DNA of 5,877 nucleotides from Bacilli bacterium. Lineage in GTDB: Bacteria > Bacillota_I > Bacilli_A > RFN20 > CAG-826. The position numbers were made by a program, and so were the translations under genes. Positions within the stretch are counted from its first letter, which is position 1, and each line of letters begins with the position of its first letter. The notes beneath the pieces were generated by a model. The model saw nothing but the letters and a program-made list of their open reading frames with translations, searched no databases and was not told the DNA's origin. The DNA is taken from the NCBI GenBank assembly GCA_017618495.1, contig JAFZUD010000181.1, positions 1 to 5,877 on the forward strand. Direction: 5' to 3'. Below are positions 5,000 to 5,877 of the stretch, piece by piece.

Positions 5000-5008
5000 C
5001 AAGTCTAA
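4995..5008. repeat. inverted repeat TTAGAC-AA-GTCTAA
   Basis: Six-base arms surround an AA centre and overlap the right end of the cre-like site. It could be a TetR-type operator. As a weak hairpin (TTAGA/TCTAA, CAAG loop) with T-rich sequence further on (5022-5035), it might also help end the TetR transcript, but the T run is 13 bases away, so it is a poor classical terminator. Confidence 0.35.
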
Positions 5009-5032
5009 TCTTTTCGATAGATTTTTTTGTTT

Positions 5033-5080
5033 TTTCGGCAAATGACTATAGTCAATATCCCCGTTTCGGCTTATAGTTAA
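5033..5080. repeat. imperfect tandem element containing a 12-bp palindrome, before the permease
   Basis: TTTCGGC (5033-5039) and TTTCGGC (5064-5070) are followed by CTATAGTCAA (5046-5055) and TTATAGTTAA (5071-5080). If six bases (5040-5045) are skipped in the first copy, the two 17-base units differ at two positions. In the first copy those bases help form the perfect palindrome TGACTATAGTCA (5043-5054), which overlaps the predicted -35 region. This is a good candidate regulator-binding region. Confidence 0.45.
5049..5077 (+). promoter_or_regulatory. candidate promoter of the permease gene
   Basis: TAGTCA (5049-5054, four of six -35 bases) is followed by 17 bases and TATAGT (5072-5077, five of six -10 bases). 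Transcription would start near 5084, leaving a leader of about 28 bases that holds the ribosome site. The palindrome TGACTATAGTCA covers the -35 box. Confidence 0.5.
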
Positions 5081-5098
5081 CTCACCTGTGTAATTTTC

Positions 5099-5105
5099 AG
5101 GAGGT
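5099..5105 (+). promoter_or_regulatory. strong Shine-Dalgarno site of the permease
   Basis: AGGAGGT lies seven bases (counted from the end of AGGAGG) before the ATG at 5112 and fully matches the anti-Shine-Dalgarno core. It fixes the start and contrasts with the three genes in this window that have no ribosome site. Confidence 0.9.
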
Positions 5106-5111
5106 TACAAA

Positions 5112-5877
5112 ATGGCTAACAACCAACAAGGAAAAGGCTTTTTGAACTCGAAATTCTTTTCCTCACGTATTAAGAGCGCTAACGTAAAGCTCTTCCCAGA
5201 GGCCGCTCTGGGTTACCTCTTGGGACCGATCATGGCTTTGATCTCCAACGCCATCATCAACTCCTACTTGCTCCGTTACTACACTGACGTCATGGGCTTA
5301 GGTTCTGATGATTGGGCTGGCTCTTCATTGTTCCTTGTTCTTCTCCAAGTTTTATCCGCGGTCATCATCGTTATCGGCAACATCGTTGTCGGTAAACTCA
5401 TGGACAAAGTTAAGACCAAGAATGGTAAAGCAAGACCATTACTCATTGCTTCTTTGCCTCTTATCGCTTTAGCGATCTTCGTCTTATTCTTCGCCCCATT
5501 CCCTTGGAAAGAAGGCGCACTTGGTGGCTTAATCCTTGATGAAAATGCCGCTATGTGGGCGATGATCGTCATGGCAGTCGGCTACAACCTTTACTACGCT
5601 ATCTGCTATCCGTTCTACTACACTTCCCACAGTGCTTTGGTCAATCTTTCTTCTAGAAACTCCAACCACCGTGGACTTCTCGCTACCGTTTCTAACGGTT
5701 CCGTCGTTGCCGCTGCCGGTCTTGCTGGCATGGCCGTCCCATTCTTCCTCAACATGCTCTTTGTCCCAGCGACAATGAAGAAAGACGATATCATTCTTCC
5801 ATTTGATCAGGAAACCTTTGGTAAGGGTGGATGGGCCATCAACACCTATGACAAGATGGCCAGCTACAACAACTGGA
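5112..5877 (+). CDS. GPH-family (MelB-like) sugar permease, N-terminal part
   Basis: The first 255 residues of a membrane symporter of the glycoside-pentoside-hexuronide family (MFS_2 fold), which imports sugars or glycosides; the window ends inside it. After a polar N terminus of about 28 residues, hydrophobic segments lie near 33-55, 70-93, 108-128, 148-170 and 190-218. Family landmarks are Y56-YTDVMGL, then G94-KLMDKVKTKNGKARP in the loop after helix 2, and S180-SRNSNHRG before helix 5. Residues 219-255 form a hydrophilic stretch absent from short MelB-type members, as in the larger Bacillota homologues. The position matching the cation-binding Asp55 of E. coli MelB appears to be Ile, and that of Asp59 Asn. 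A strong ribosome site fixes the start. The codon bias towards C-ending codons suggests high expression. TetR and the cre-like site upstream suggest substrate and catabolite control. The sugar cannot be named. Confidence 0.87.
   Translation, partial: MANNQQGKGFLNSKFFSSRIKSANVKLFPEAALGYLLGPIMALISNAIINSYLLRYYTDVMGLGSDDWAGSSLFLVLLQVLSAVIIVIGNIVVGKLMDKVKTKNGKARPLLIASLPLIALAIFVLFFAPFPWKEGALGGLILDENAAMWAMIVMAVGYNLYYAICYPFYYTSHSALVNLSSRNSNHRGLLATVSNGSVVAAAGLAGMAVPFFLNMLFVPATMKKDDIILPFDQETFGKGGWAINTYDKMASYNNW

Noticed and set aside
5279..5572. Minus-strand frame inside the permease
   Set aside because: Shadow of a strongly supported membrane-protein gene, with no promoter or ribosome site.
1..5877. 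Mobile elements, CRISPR arrays, phage attachment sites or toxin/antitoxin pairs
   Set aside because: No transposase, integrase, regular repeat array, or direct repeat of a tRNA 3' end was seen. The three tRNAs lack a downstream attachment duplicate within the window.

Overview
The window looks like an ordinary chromosomal segment of a low- to mid-GC Bacillota-type bacterium, possibly one of the uncultured gut Bacilli related to Erysipelotrichales or RF39. The evidence is the protein families (C69 dipeptidase, GPH/MelB-like sugar permease, TetR, Gfo/Idh/MocA), the strong AGGAGG ribosome site, the CcpA/cre-like site, and tRNAs with encoded CCA. The taxonomic placement is inference. TGG encodes Trp, and all six visible stop codons are TAA or TAG.

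Layout. Positions 1-641 (+) hold the C-terminal part of a C69-family dipeptidase, ending at a bidirectional hairpin terminator. Positions 699-1873 (-) are a two-gene operon: a histidine phosphatase, then a low-molecular-weight protein tyrosine phosphatase, joined by a TAATG stop/start overlap. Positions 1901-2006 hold back-to-back promoters, leftward for the phosphatases and rightward for a tRNA-Ala(GGC) at 2038-2113, which has its own terminator. A Gfo/Idh/MocA oxidoreductase follows (2176-3132, +). It converges on an alpha/beta-hydrolase esterase (3133-3996, -), and the two stop codons touch with no bases between them. A 75-bp divergent spacer separates the esterase start from a tRNA-Leu(CAG)/tRNA-Arg(CCG) pair (4072-4236) with its own promoter and terminator. 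Next is a TetR-type regulator (4407-4973). A 138-bp regulatory region dense in symmetric and repeated motifs then leads to a GPH-family permease (from 5112), cut off by the window end.

How the genes may work together. The TetR gene, the motif-rich spacer and the permease look like a regulated sugar-uptake locus. Peptide, sugar-oxidoreduction and ester-hydrolysis functions nearby suit a gut saccharolytic lifestyle, but only the two phosphatases show direct operon evidence. I found no phage, transposon, CRISPR or toxin/antitoxin element and no clearly new system. The signals most worth checking are the apparently leaderless starts (oxidoreductase, esterase, perhaps TetR), the duplicated promoter/operator element before the permease, and the permease's atypical second helix.
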